Positions 19,092 through 27,345 are shown, counted from the stretch's first letter. The stretch: 64,000 nt of DNA from Nitrospirota bacterium (GCA_040754395.1 JBFMCL010000015.1:18704-82703), one strand, 5' to 3'. Notes: a model not told the origin generated them from the letters alone. A program made the numbers and translations.

Positions 19092-19180
19092 GCGCAATCT
19101 CGTCTTATCATCTGAGATTGCCACGCACCTTTCAGGTGCTCGCAATGACTTTGTTATCAACCGTTTGAGTTACTTATAGC
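19092..19180 (+). repeat. Dispersed two-hairpin repeat, copy A
   Basis: Copy A of an element also present at 61379-61475. It holds two hairpins: GCAATCTC (19094-19101) pairs with GAGATTGC (19114-19121), and GCACCT (19125-19130) pairs with AGGTGC (19134-19139). A conserved tail containing CGTTTGAG and a CTGGATCTG block follows. The first stem and the tail match copy B closely, while the second stem has a different sequence but keeps its pairing. It looks like a REP/RPE-type palindromic repeat. The strand is arbitrary. Confidence 0.8.
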
Positions 19181-19373
19181 TGGATCTGTGAGATGTGCGC
19201 ATCTTCACCGCTTCAGGATGAGCGTGAAGAAATGTAGCAAAAAATCCACAACATGAGCCGCAAAAACTACAACACAGACGCCATGCACGCGGTAAGTTCA
19301 CGGAAATCAAGCGATCTCTGTCTGGCGCATTTTTTGCTTATCATCTTTAATACATTTGTTTTTTCGAAAAAAC

Positions 19374-19403
19374 TTGACAGTTCTCAAATGATGAGTTTAT
19401 ACT
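19374..19403 (+). promoter_or_regulatory. Upstream sigma-70 promoter of the 435-residue exported protein
   Basis: TTGACA at 19374-19379, an 18-base spacer and TATACT at 19398-19403. The predicted start is near 19410, about 276 bases before the GTG at 19686. Together with the second promoter at 19447 it points to strong expression. Confidence 0.7.
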
Positions 19404-19446
19404 TCATAACTACAGTATGAGTAAGGAAAAGTTAATAAAAAAATGC

Positions 19447-19475
19447 TTGACAAAGGCAACTCCTTTATTTACAAT
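19447..19475 (+). promoter_or_regulatory. Second sigma-70 promoter of the 435-residue exported protein
   Basis: TTGACA at 19447-19452, a 17-base spacer and TACAAT at 19470-19475. Both hexamers and the spacing are identical to the promoter at 27506-27534, which drives the other unknown exported protein. The predicted start is near 19482. Confidence 0.7.
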
Positions 19476-19481
19476 TTACGC

Positions 19482-19685
19482 AAAAGAAAAAAGTTCTTTG
19501 AGCACAGGGAGTTAATTCATAGTTATTAGCTATCATTGATAGCACTTAAAATTGTCGAGATACTACGAAAGTGAAGGAGGTGATAGGTAACGGCAACATA
19601 GCAAAAGATTGTATGTTTTTCGTTTTGCTGGTCTTAGCCCTTGGCTAAAAAAAATTAATCGCGGTTATAAAAAGGAGGTTTAAAA
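19482..19685 (+). promoter_or_regulatory. Long 5' leader with an SD-like element
   Basis: About 204 bases lie between the second promoter and the GTG. The leader holds a small hairpin (GCTATC/GATAGC, 19529-19543) and an 11-base match to the full anti-Shine-Dalgarno complement (AAGGAGGTGAT, 19574-19584) with no usual start codon at the right distance. The true ribosome site is a second AAGGAGG near 19673. A 25-codon frame (GTG 19571 to TAA 19648) spans the SD-like element, but nothing supports its translation. The rest of the 683-base gap after the deacetylase gene holds only repeat copy A and the promoters. Confidence 0.5.
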
Positions 19686-20993
19686 GTGAGAAAACTGATT
19701 TTAGCATTAATGCTCAGTGTTCTGCTCTTAGGGTTCGGTTCAGCAATGGCTGCAACGTCATCCATTGACAATGTTCCCGGGGGCGGCGGATTCAACTACT
19801 TCCATGCATCAGCAGCAGGTGACACAACACTGTTCAACCTTCAGAACGTTGACACCACTGCAATTCGCGTACACCTCACCCTGTATGACACAAACAGCAA
19901 CAAAATCATCGACTTCAGCATCCCGCTTTCAAACTGGGACAACTGGGGCTGCTCAATCACCGGTGACGGCACCAACATCACCATCACCCCGCAGACACCG
20001 TGCTATTATGTAGGCGCAAACAACGGCTGCTTCCCGCCGGTTACCGTTGCATTACCGGCAGGCGCTGACGGACTTCAGGCCGGTTACATGAGCTTCGTGG
20101 TTTCCGCTGGTGACTCAGCATTTTATGGTGGTAACCTGAACGGAGATCCGAGGGATGAGCTTATTCTCCCGTTTGCCGCAACAAGATTATATGATGTAAT
20201 CGCAGGCAGGGTTGCACTTCTCAACCCGACCGCGGGCAGCGCAATCGCCATGAATTCAACAATGCTTCAGGGCTATGTGAACATCTTCAACGCTCCGGGT
20301 CTTGTTGAAGCAGCCGCGGGTGTCGCAGGCGGCTGGGATTCAATCGCTGATGTCGGCGTTCCGTTCTTCTGGAACTGCGATGCAGACATTGCAGACACAT
20401 TCCCGTCTCATGACGATCCGCTGATCGGTGTCAACATCGATTCATGGGAAATCATGCTCACCAACTGGGCAACATGGTCACTTATCGCTGATGACACCAA
20501 CGCAGGTGGCGTCGGTGACACACTCTATCAGGCAGTCGGTTCCCCGACCTGGTATGTCGGAAGGTACAATGAAACCCCGGGCACTTCCACAACCGTGCTC
20601 ATCACCGTATTCCCTGCCAACAGCGGCGGATTACCGGTTGCGTTCAGCCCGGCATGCGGATTCAGCTCAAGGACCATTACCTCATTCTGCTATGATGACA
20701 ACGAGCTTCCGCTTTCAGACGCAGTAACACCGCCTGAGGTGGGAAGAATCGCATTCGGCCCGGCAGTCAACGCGATCATCGTCCCCGGGACATCGGGTGA
20801 GTGCAGACTCCTCGTAGACGCTCCGCTTCTCGGTTTCACCTACACAGAGGCTGGAAACTATGCTGACCTGTATCCTCTCTACAAAGTGGATCAGCTGATC
20901 AACGCAGCAGACAGCTTCTTCCTCGTGACCGGTCATGCACTTGATCCAACGACCACAGAGGTTATCGAGATCGGCGTACAGGAAACCTACTAA
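19686..20993 (+). CDS. Unknown exported protein, probably very highly expressed
   Basis: A 435-residue protein that I do not recognise. A clean Sec signal peptide (KLILALMLSVLLLGFGSAMA) is followed by a Gly-, Asn-, Thr- and Asp-rich mature part with no transmembrane segment, no sorting motif and few Cys. Around residues 50-90 it reads TTLFNLQNVDTTAIRVHLT and IDFSIPLSNWDNWG, which suggests beta-sandwich structure. The start is GTG with a near-perfect AAGGAGG site. Tandem consensus promoters, a long leader, a strong terminator and a narrow codon choice all mark an abundant product. A surface-layer, matrix or secreted structural protein is possible, but this is inference. It could be a type II secretion substrate. 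Confidence 0.85.
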   Translation: MRKLILALMLSVLLLGFGSAMAATSSIDNVPGGGGFNYFHASAAGDTTLFNLQNVDTTAIRVHLTLYDTNSNKIIDFSIPLSNWDNWGCSITGDGTNITITPQTPCYYVGANNGCFPPVTVALPAGADGLQAGYMSFVVSAGDSAFYGGNLNGDPRDELILPFAATRLYDVIAGRVALLNPTAGSAIAMNSTMLQGYVNIFNAPGLVEAAAGVAGGWDSIADVGVPFFWNCDADIADTFPSHDDPLIGVNIDSWEIMLTNWATWSLIADDTNAGGVGDTLYQAVGSPTWYVGRYNETPGTSTTVLITVFPANSGGLPVAFSPACGFSSRTITSFCYDDNELPLSDAVTPPEVGRIAFGPAVNAIIVPGTSGECRLLVDAPLLGFTYTEAGNYADLYPLYKVDQLINAADSFFLVTGHALDPTTTEVIEIGVQETY

Positions 20994-21013
20994 ACCGTAA
21001 TCTCATACTGAAT

Positions 21014-21043
21014 AAAAAGCCCCCGGCAACGGGGGCTTTTTTT
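21014..21043 (+). terminator. Rho-independent terminator
   Basis: The stem AAAAAGCCCCC pairs with GGGGGCTTTTT around a GGCAAC loop and ends in a seven-T run. It lies 21 bases after the stop of the 435-residue exported protein and closes a single-gene unit. Confidence 0.9.
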
Positions 21044-21357
21044 ATGGCCTGAACCGTGCTGAAAGAAAAAAAGAAATTTTCGTCACCGGGGCAAACTTCT
21101 TCTTTCAGCCATTTTCGGGGTACCGGTTGTTTCACCACAGACACGGATGCAGACTCGGTATCTCCTTGAAAACGCGCACTGCGTTCCTGATATAATAATT
21201 ACAGCAGGATCCGTACCTGTGAATATTGTGTATGCCCCGGCCTGACGATGAGGCCGATACTGAAAAATTTTTCTGTCGCATTGCCGGAATACTTATACTG
21301 AAACGATGCGGAGTATCGTCAAGCAATATGAATCACGCAAAAGAGGAGGAAAAAGAC
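21044..21357. other. Intergenic stretch
   Basis: No gene is seen in these 314 bases. There is a long-looped inverted repeat (GCTGAAAGAA at 21058-21067 with TTCTTTCAGC at 21100-21109) and the promoter at 21166-21196 for the downstream lipoprotein. The open frame from 21226 to 21357 is the upstream extension of the lipoprotein frame and is probably not translated. Confidence 0.6.
21166..21196 (+). promoter_or_regulatory. Extended -10 promoter for the small lipoprotein
   Basis: TGATATAAT at 21188-21196 is an extended -10 with a perfect TATAAT. A TTGAAA at 21166-21171 lies 19 bases before it as a possible -35. The same nine bases recur at 29549, 50734, 58770 and 63830 (on the other strand). Confidence 0.6.
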
Positions 21358-21786
21358 TTGAGGAAAATACTATTGATGGTGGTGTCGGTTGTATTCCTTT
21401 TTTCATGTGCAACGACAGCAAAAAATCCGCAGGGTATCTCGAACCTCAGGGAAAGGGTTGAGGCATTCTACAAGGCAAGGGTGGCAGGTGATTTCAGGGA
21501 AGCATTCAGGTACGAGCATATGCATATCACGAACTTCCCGGAAAAAAACTATATCGCCAATGCTGCAAGATCTCCCATGGAATACCTCGAGGCAGAGATA
21601 CTCTCGATCGATCTGAAGGAGAGCCAAGACGAGGCAATGGTGAAGATGAGAATAAAATTCAGGCTTATGCCGATGCAGGGCTTCGAGAAGTTCAACCAGA
21701 TACAGGACCGCACGATAGAGGAGAAGTGGGTATTTAAAGAGGGAAACTGGTACCACGTGATAAAAGGTGTGGCGAAAGAGTGGTAA
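21358..21786 (+). CDS. Small lipoprotein of unknown function
   Basis: A 142-residue putative lipoprotein. I start it at TTG (21358), eight bases after a GAGGAGG site; an ATG at 21328 is also in frame. The signal RKILLMVVSVVFLFSC ends in a lipobox whose Cys is near residue 17, so the protein should be lipidated and membrane-anchored. The mature part (about residues 25-142) starts with a charged helix (LRERVEAFYKARVAGDFREA) and has alpha/beta character like NTF2-type or DUF4878-like domains. That fold resemblance is only a suggestion. It stands alone between the exported protein and the convergent FG-GAP gene. Confidence 0.75.
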   Translation: MRKILLMVVSVVFLFSCATTAKNPQGISNLRERVEAFYKARVAGDFREAFRYEHMHITNFPEKNYIANAARSPMEYLEAEILSIDLKESQDEAMVKMRIKFRLMPMQGFEKFNQIQDRTIEEKWVFKEGNWYHVIKGVAKEW

Positions 21787-22071
21787 ATGCCATCATGTAT
21801 TGTATTGATACGTGAGATTGCATGCTGCGTGCGCGGGCGGAATATTCCATGCGCCTGAACGTGGAACACGACAAGACTGTTTCGGGTATCACCCCGCATT
21901 GACAGCAAAAAGAGAATGAACGGGAGGACCTGCTTCTTTACCGCATTCCTTGCCAAAAAAACGCCGGAGTCTTTTCATGAGCATATCTATTGTTTCGGCA
22001 ATTATACATATGAAACTTCTTGAATGCGGTCATCCCCCGGCTTGACCGGACAATGACGACTTATTACGTAT

Positions 22072-23592
22072 TTACTTGCCGGGCGAATTATGAATCGGCG
22101 AGAAAATTGTGAGGGATTCCTCATGTACGTTCGATATGATGATGGACGGGTGTTCCTCCGGCGAGAACCGGCAGGTGTCCAGATATATGCCCTGACCTTC
22201 TGACTGCAGGGTTTCCTTGAGGAAGAAACCCTCCCTGCTGTTCAACCATATCTGAATCATGCTTCTCTTCTCGACCGGAAGTTCTGCGGCAAACGCAACA
22301 ACGATGTCCGGGAGGCCGTCTCCGTTTAAATCATCTGATACGATACGAACGGGGACTTTCCGCCGGGTTTCAAGGTGACCTTTCTGGATCAGCATTCCTT
22401 CCCTGTTCTCGAAGAGATAGATATTGCCGTCGCGCTCACTCGATACGGCGACATCAGGGAGCTTGCGGTCAGGATACCGTAATACCGCAATCGAAGAGAG
22501 TGCATAGCCGAGCTCATAGGGCAATTCCGGCTCAACCGGGACTGATACAAAATCAAATTCTCCCTTCCCGTTGTTTATGCCGAAGAAAATGGAATCGAAG
22601 ACATATGAAGGTGAGAGGATGTCAGGGTGCCCATCTCCGTTCATATCCGTGATGACTGCGTCCTTGAATCCATTGTCGAGGGCCTTAATGCGTCTTGCAT
22701 ACCGCCATTTCTGTGAACCGGGAATATATTTCCCTGAACCAGGTGAAGTATCTTCCATCTGCTTCAGCTGATCAGGAGAAATCGTGGTAACTTCCTCTGT
22801 CGGAGGCGGAACGCTTCTGAGGTCTTCCCTGTTGGGCCTTGCAGGCTTCTCTGCGCCTGGCTTCTTGACCGCTTCTGCAGGGGATTTTTCTTTCTCGAGG
22901 ACTTTCCTGTCTGTTGCGCCGACAGGCGGTGTAGTATCAGGTGATGCCGTGACGTCCAGTCTGTGGCGGGGATCTTCAATTCCGGGCATAAGATTGATGC
23001 GGTGGGCGGCAAATTGCAGATCCCCCCTGTTCATGACAATGCTGATGAACGGTTTCTGGAGAGAAGTGATTACGAGATCAGGAAGTGCATCGCCGTTGAG
23101 GTCCTGGCTTTCGATATGCCATGAATACAGCAGCGCCTGGATATCGAGGTCATGCCGCGAAAAAGTTCCCCTGCCGTCATTCAGAAATACCGGGCCAACC
23201 TTCAGCTCAGTCAGGGGGATAAGGTCAAGGTCACCATCTCCGTCAATATCGGCGGCAGTGAGAGAGGTATTATGCGGGAATGTGGCATAGGTTGCAGGGG
23301 CTGTAAACCCGCCGCTCCTGTTGTTCAGGAGCACTGCAAGCGCCTGCTTTTTGAGCGCCACCGCGATGTCATTGAACCCGTCGCTGTTCAGGTCGGCACA
23401 GACAGGATCAGTCGGCCTTGCTCCTATATGATAGTTTTTCATGGTATACTGCGAACCCGCTGCAGGCAAGGGTTGAGCACCGGGTGCAGGCTCAGGGGAA
23501 GTCCCTGTGGTGCGGAGTGCGCAGGATGCAGCAGGGAGCAGCATGAAGACAAGCAGCAACAGCAGCAGAATATTTTTCATGATTTTTTTCAT
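22072..23592 (-). CDS. FG-GAP/VCBS repeat lipoprotein
   Basis: A 506-residue lipoprotein. The signal peptide is very hydrophobic (ILLLLLLVFMLLPAASC) with the lipidated Cys near residue 27. At least five Ca-binding FG-GAP/VCBS repeats with the D-x-N/D-G-D-x-x-D pattern are visible, including DLNSDGFNDIAV, DIDGDGDLDLI, DLNGDALPDLVI, DMNGDGHPDIL and DLNGDGLPDIVV. They should form a beta-propeller at the cell surface or in the periplasm. A Pro/Lys/Glu-rich insert splits the propeller near residues 210-270. The promoter at 23601-23629 would start transcription about two bases before the ATG, so the mRNA may be leaderless. A second ATG lies four codons in; neither has a ribosome site. Confidence 0.85.
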   Translation of the reverse strand: MKKIMKNILLLLLLVFMLLPAASCALRTTGTSPEPAPGAQPLPAAGSQYTMKNYHIGARPTDPVCADLNSDGFNDIAVALKKQALAVLLNNRSGGFTAPATYATFPHNTSLTAADIDGDGDLDLIPLTELKVGPVFLNDGRGTFSRHDLDIQALLYSWHIESQDLNGDALPDLVITSLQKPFISIVMNRGDLQFAAHRINLMPGIEDPRHRLDVTASPDTTPPVGATDRKVLEKEKSPAEAVKKPGAEKPARPNREDLRSVPPPTEEVTTISPDQLKQMEDTSPGSGKYIPGSQKWRYARRIKALDNGFKDAVITDMNGDGHPDILSPSYVFDSIFFGINNGKGEFDFVSVPVEPELPYELGYALSSIAVLRYPDRKLPDVAVSSERDGNIYLFENREGMLIQKGHLETRRKVPVRIVSDDLNGDGLPDIVVAFAAELPVEKRSMIQIWLNSREGFFLKETLQSEGQGIYLDTCRFSPEEHPSIIISNVHEESLTIFSPIHNSPGK

Positions 23593-23600
23593 AACGTTTT

Positions 23601-23629
23601 AGTATAATTTCAAAAGAGACATTTGTCAA
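23601..23629 (-). promoter_or_regulatory. Consensus sigma-70 promoter placed for a leaderless mRNA
   Basis: On the minus strand, TTGACA (23629-23624), 17 bases, then TATACT (23606-23601). The predicted start at about 23594 is two bases before the ATG at 23592. Confidence 0.7.
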
Positions 23630-23715
23630 TTAACTTCTGCATAACGTCAACGCGCACGAATTGCCGTTTCCCGCGGGGGAAGACCCATGGAACCTCCGTA
23701 AAAAAACACTGTCAC

Positions 23716-23740
23716 CCCGGGGTTGCCCCGGGTATTTTAT
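23716..23740 (+). promoter_or_regulatory. GC-rich hairpin in the leader of the chaperone gene
   Basis: CCCGGGG (23716-23722) pairs with CCCCGGG (23726-23732) around TTG, followed by TATTTTATT. No plus-strand gene ends just before it, so it may be a leader hairpin or weak attenuator for the gene at 23762 rather than a normal terminator. Confidence 0.45.
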
Positions 23741-23761
23741 TGTGAATGAAGGAGGACATTA

Positions 23762-24652
23762 ATGTTCAGATTCAAGTTTTCGTTGTCTGCTGCATCTGTG
23801 CTGTCCGTTCTGCTGATGGTATGCTGTTTTTCGATTGCGGGTGCGGAAGAATCCCGCATTGCGGCAAAGGTGGGAGATGAAATAATCACAGAAGATCAGT
23901 TGAGGGAATATATGGCTGCTACGAATATGGGCAGCTCGAAACCGGCGACCGAAAAAGAAGCCCTTGAAGACCTGATCACCAGAAGCATCATGTATCAGGA
24001 AGCGAAGAAAAAGGGGATAGACAGGAAGAAGGACGTACAGGAACAGCTCGCGAAAGTCGGGAGGAATATTATTATCCAGGCACTCATGAAGGAGGAGGCG
24101 GTCTTTACCCAGCCGGTCACCGAAGAGACTGCGCGGGAACTGTATGAAAAGAACTGGATGGATTCACGGTATCCGAGATGGGTGAAGCTGACCATATTCA
24201 AGATAACCTACAAGGACAACAAATTGGCGAAGACGGCAGAGGAATATGCAGGGAGCATCCGCACCCAAATAAAGAGCGAGGAGTTTGACAGGGACCCTGA
24301 AGAGGCCATAAAGAAGCTCAGGGAGAAAGCCCCTCCCCCTGACGGTATCGCCATCACCGCTACACAGTACAAGAAGATATTCCTGCTGAAATTCAGGCAG
24401 GTCCCCGTGGTAATCGAACAGGAACCGCTGAAGATGAAGGTGGGCGAGACGAGTGATCCTCTCCCCGTCCCCCAGCATCCTGAGGTCGTGCTGATCAATC
24501 TTACCCATGAATATCCGCAAGAGGAACTGCCGTTCGAGAAAGTGAAAAGCGATCTCGTGTTCTCAGGGGCATGGCTGCTTCAGAAGGAACGCATGAAGCA
24601 ATACCTGGAGACGCACCGGAATGAGTATAACATCGAGTACCTGCTGAAATAG
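23762..24652 (+). CDS. SurA/PpiC-like periplasmic chaperone or prolyl isomerase
   Basis: A 296-residue exported protein with a signal peptide ending near ADAEE-type residues (CCFSIAGAEE, about 20-29). A SurA-type N-terminal domain follows: AAKVGDEIITEDQL, then the helix pair ALEDLITRSIMYQEAKKKGI. The C-terminal part (about 130-296) resembles a parvulin domain only faintly. It keeps MKVGETSDPLPVPQHPEVVLI and a closing EKVKSDL helix but lacks a clear catalytic His/Cys pattern, so chaperone function may outweigh isomerase activity. It likely assists exported proteins in the periplasm. A GAAGGAGGAC ribosome site precedes the ATG. A strong terminator follows. Confidence 0.8.
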   Translation: MFRFKFSLSAASVLSVLLMVCCFSIAGAEESRIAAKVGDEIITEDQLREYMAATNMGSSKPATEKEALEDLITRSIMYQEAKKKGIDRKKDVQEQLAKVGRNIIIQALMKEEAVFTQPVTEETARELYEKNWMDSRYPRWVKLTIFKITYKDNKLAKTAEEYAGSIRTQIKSEEFDRDPEEAIKKLREKAPPPDGIAITATQYKKIFLLKFRQVPVVIEQEPLKMKVGETSDPLPVPQHPEVVLINLTHEYPQEELPFEKVKSDLVFSGAWLLQKERMKQYLETHRNEYNIEYLLK

Positions 24653-24676
24653 CTATTTCTGTCGATCAGTAGAGAG

Positions 24677-24718
24677 GAAGAAGGGAAAAGTGAAGGACTT
24701 TTCCCTTCTTCTTTTTTT
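24677..24718 (+). terminator. Rho-independent terminator
   Basis: A perfect 14-base stem, GAAGAAGGGAAAAG (24677-24690) with CTTTTCCCTTCTTC (24698-24711), followed by seven T. It ends the chaperone gene. It lies 12 bases from the end of the convergent subtilisin gene and may also slow that transcript. Confidence 0.93.
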
Positions 24719-24729
24719 GAATACAGACA

Positions 24730-27345
24730 CTAAGGGGTAACGGTAAAAGGCTTTTCGTTGCTCCTGCAGCCGATCGGCCCTTCAACCCAGACCGGTCCGC
24801 TCGTTGCCCCTGCAGGCACCTTTGCCACCAGCTGCCACGGACTGGTGTACGTTACGGTTGCCTGGACACCGTTAAAGAATACCAGATATGGTGAGGCAAA
24901 AGATCTCCCGTAAATCGTAATGGTCTGATTTACCTTGCCTGATGTCGGATTCAGAAGTGTAATAAGAGGAGGGTTCGGACAGGTCTGTGGAGCCTGCACG
25001 GTGATGTAATTGGTTCTTGTTAAGGTATTCGACCCGTTCGCATTGGTAGCGGTAAGGGAGACGGTATAGGTGCCGGGATTGTTGTAGGTATGGGACGGGT
25101 TCCGGAGCGTTGAGGAGCCACCGTCACCGAAGGCCCATGCCCATGAGGTCGGACTGCCGGTCGAGGTGTCGGTGAAGTTTACTGTAAGCGGCGCGGTTCC
25201 GGTAGTAGGACTTCCCGTGAAATTGGCCACAGGAGCAGCCGGAGATGAAACCGTAATGTACCCGATCTTGGTCTCTGTGTCAGACCCGTTCGCATTGGTA
25301 GCGGTAAGGGAGACGGTATAGGTGCCGGGATTGTTGTAGGTATGGGACGGGTTCTGGAGCGTTGAGGAGCCACCGTCACCGAAGGCCCATGCCCATGAGG
25401 TCGGACTGCCGGTCGAGGTGTCGGTGAAGTTCACTGTAAGCGGCGCGGTTCCGGAGGTCGGGCTAGCGGTGAAATTGGCCACAGGAGCGGGCAGAGTACC
25501 GATGACGGTGAAGGGCTTTTCATTACTGATACACCCTGCCGGCCCTTCAACCCAGACCGGTCCGCTCGTTGCCCCTGCAGGCACCTTTGCCACCAGCTGC
25601 CACGGACTGGTGTACGTTACGGTTGCCTGGACACCGTTAAAGAATACCAGATATGGTGAGGCAAAAGATCTCCCGTAAATCATGATGCTCTGGTCCACAT
25701 TGCCTGAGGACGGATTTAAAAAGCTTATGTATGGTGGTTGCGCACATGCAAGCACCGTAATGTACCCGGTCTTGGTCTCCGGGTCAGACCCATACGCATT
25801 GGTGGCGGTAAGGGAGACGGTATAGGTGCCGGGATTGTTGTAGGTATGGGACGGGTTCCGGAGCGTCGAGGAGCCTCCGTCACCGAAGGTCCATGCCCAT
25901 GAGGTCGGACTGCCGGTCGAGGTGTCGGTGAAGTTCACTGTAAGCGGCGCGGTTCCGGAGGTCGGGCTGCCGGTGAAATTGGCCACCGGCGGAGTCTCTG
26001 TACCGGCCGCAGCAAGCAGGTCTATCCTCGGTTTGATGATCGCATTCCGCCAGTCTGTGATTGGCACACCCGAACTCGTCATCCTGTTGACGATCTGGTC
26101 AGGGGTCTCGGAAGGATAGGCGCCTGCACCTTTCAGTACCGCAATCGCTCCCGCGATATGGGGTGCTGCCTGAGAAGTTCCGCACATGGATATCCCTGCT
26201 GCAGAGATGCTGCATCCGGGCGCCAGCATGGTGAGAAACGATGCGCTGTTAGAGAAACACGTCACCTTATCAGCGGCAGTCGTAAAATCGGTGCAGTTTG
26301 ACCAGAATTGCGGTCCCACGTTTGCGTCATATACTGCTCCGACAGATACTGCTGCAGGTACACAGCCGGGAGATGCGATTTGGTTTGTGTATGCATTATT
26401 TCCCGAGGCGATGGAGGATAAAATCCCTGCAGACCTCGCGCTCGCGACCGGGGCCGCAAACACATCGCTACCGCAGGGGGTGGTCGATCCCCCGCCGCCC
26501 AAACTCATGTTAATCGCCACGATATTGTAGGTCGCCTTATTTGCGATGCACCAGTTAATCGCGTTGATAATGTGATTCGACCATGCGCTGTTCCCGCTGA
26601 ACACATCAAGTGCGATAATGCGGGTGTCAGGCGCCACGCCAAGGCTTATCCCTGCCACATTTGTACCATGATAGGGAAATACATCACGCTGCCCGTCATT
26701 CGGGGCAAAATCCTGCGCATACACGACCTTGCAGGTCGACGGTACCCCCGGGCTGGTGCAGCTTCCAAAGGCTGTGCGGGTATAGTCAACCCCGGTGTCA
26801 AGAATTGCCACTGCGGTTCCTGTACCGACACGACCGGATGCGGCTACCTGCGGCTGGTTAATTAAGGGCAGGCTTTGTGACAAAAAATGTCGGTAGGGCT
26901 GATTTTCATATGCCCGTATCACATCAGGGTTACTGAGAAGCTGATTCAGACTCTGCAGAGACCTGAACTTCAGGAACATCATCGGCAGATGGCTGTAATC
27001 CATGAGGACTTCCACGTCCCCGGGCGGCAGGGAACTCAGAACTCCCTGTTTTATTTGATCAAAATTCGATGCCTTAAAGGCGAGTATCTCGGGGATGTCC
27101 TCTGAAACGCCATATGCCTCCTTCAAGAACGCTGACTGCTTCAGGACCGGCGCTTCATTGAAAAGCACAATAAGGTCCTGGCTGCTCCCGAATGCAAGAC
27201 TGTCAACTGCCGACTGGGGCACCTTTTCAGGGTTCTCCAGGGGATGAGCCGTCACATTCGATGAGAGAAACATGCAGGCGATCATCATGACAAGGACGAC
27301 CAAATACCGTATGCCGCACTGTTTCGCAAATTCTCCTGATCTCAT
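24730..27345 (-). CDS. Secreted subtilisin-family (S8) protease with PKD and IPT repeats
   Basis: An 871-residue secreted serine protease. The start at 27345 is set by AAGGAGG six bases upstream; the frame runs on to 27444 without a ribosome site. A signal peptide (to about 33) and an I9-like propeptide (about 40-160) come first. The peptidase S8 domain has Asp183 (ILDTGVD), His226 (YHGTNVAG), Asn316/317 in the oxyanion region and Ser391 (CGTSQAAPH). Then follow PKD (about 452-530), IPT/TIG (535-615), two PKD (620-785) and a final IPT. PKD and IPT domains usually bind polymers or partner proteins. No membrane anchor is seen, so export by the type II system is plausible. Repeat DNA is almost identical between modules. 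Confidence 0.92.
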   Translation of the reverse strand: MRSGEFAKQCGIRYLVVLVMMIACMFLSSNVTAHPLENPEKVPQSAVDSLAFGSSQDLIVLFNEAPVLKQSAFLKEAYGVSEDIPEILAFKASNFDQIKQGVLSSLPPGDVEVLMDYSHLPMMFLKFRSLQSLNQLLSNPDVIRAYENQPYRHFLSQSLPLINQPQVAASGRVGTGTAVAILDTGVDYTRTAFGSCTSPGVPSTCKVVYAQDFAPNDGQRDVFPYHGTNVAGISLGVAPDTRIIALDVFSGNSAWSNHIINAINWCIANKATYNIVAINMSLGGGGSTTPCGSDVFAAPVASARSAGILSSIASGNNAYTNQIASPGCVPAAVSVGAVYDANVGPQFWSNCTDFTTAADKVTCFSNSASFLTMLAPGCSISAAGISMCGTSQAAPHIAGAIAVLKGAGAYPSETPDQIVNRMTSSGVPITDWRNAIIKPRIDLLAAAGTETPPVANFTGSPTSGTAPLTVNFTDTSTGSPTSWAWTFGDGGSSTLRNPSHTYNNPGTYTVSLTATNAYGSDPETKTGYITVLACAQPPYISFLNPSSGNVDQSIMIYGRSFASPYLVFFNGVQATVTYTSPWQLVAKVPAGATSGPVWVEGPAGCISNEKPFTVIGTLPAPVANFTASPTSGTAPLTVNFTDTSTGSPTSWAWAFGDGGSSTLQNPSHTYNNPGTYTVSLTATNANGSDTETKIGYITVSSPAAPVANFTGSPTTGTAPLTVNFTDTSTGSPTSWAWAFGDGGSSTLRNPSHTYNNPGTYTVSLTATNANGSNTLTRTNYITVQAPQTCPNPPLITLLNPTSGKVNQTITIYGRSFASPYLVFFNGVQATVTYTSPWQLVAKVPAGATSGPVWVEGPIGCRSNEKPFTVTP
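24776..24915 (-). repeat. Perfect 140-base repeat (IPT module, copy 2)
   Basis: Identical by eye to 25541-25680 over 140 bases. It encodes the core of the C-terminal IPT/TIG domain of the protease. Perfect DNA identity points to recent duplication or gene conversion. Confidence 0.9.
25031..25200 (-). repeat. PKD module repeat, copy 3
   Basis: A 170-base segment nearly identical to 25283-25452 and slightly more diverged from 25787-25956. It encodes a PKD domain with a TFTDTSTGSPTSWAW-type core. Confidence 0.88.
25283..25452 (-). repeat. PKD module repeat, copy 2
   Basis: A 170-base PKD module differing from copy 3 at only about two positions by eye (for example ttccgg versus ttctgg). Confidence 0.88.
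25541..25680 (-). repeat. Perfect 140-base repeat (IPT module, copy 1)
   Basis: Identical by eye to 24776-24915. It encodes the core of the first IPT/TIG domain. Confidence 0.9.
25787..25956 (-). repeat. PKD module repeat, copy 1
   Basis: The most diverged of the three 170-base PKD modules, with several substitutions against copies 2 and 3. It directly follows the protease domain in the protein. Confidence 0.85.

Noticed and set aside
18972..19160. 62-codon minus-strand frame in the repeat region
   Set aside because: It is produced by the dispersed repeat; such frames are a common artefact of REP-like sequence.
19571..19648. 25-codon leader frame (GTG to TAA) with a hydrophobic end, upstream of the 435-residue protein
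   Set aside because: No ribosome site before the GTG, and the SD-like element lies inside the frame. Kept as part of the leader description and not as a gene.
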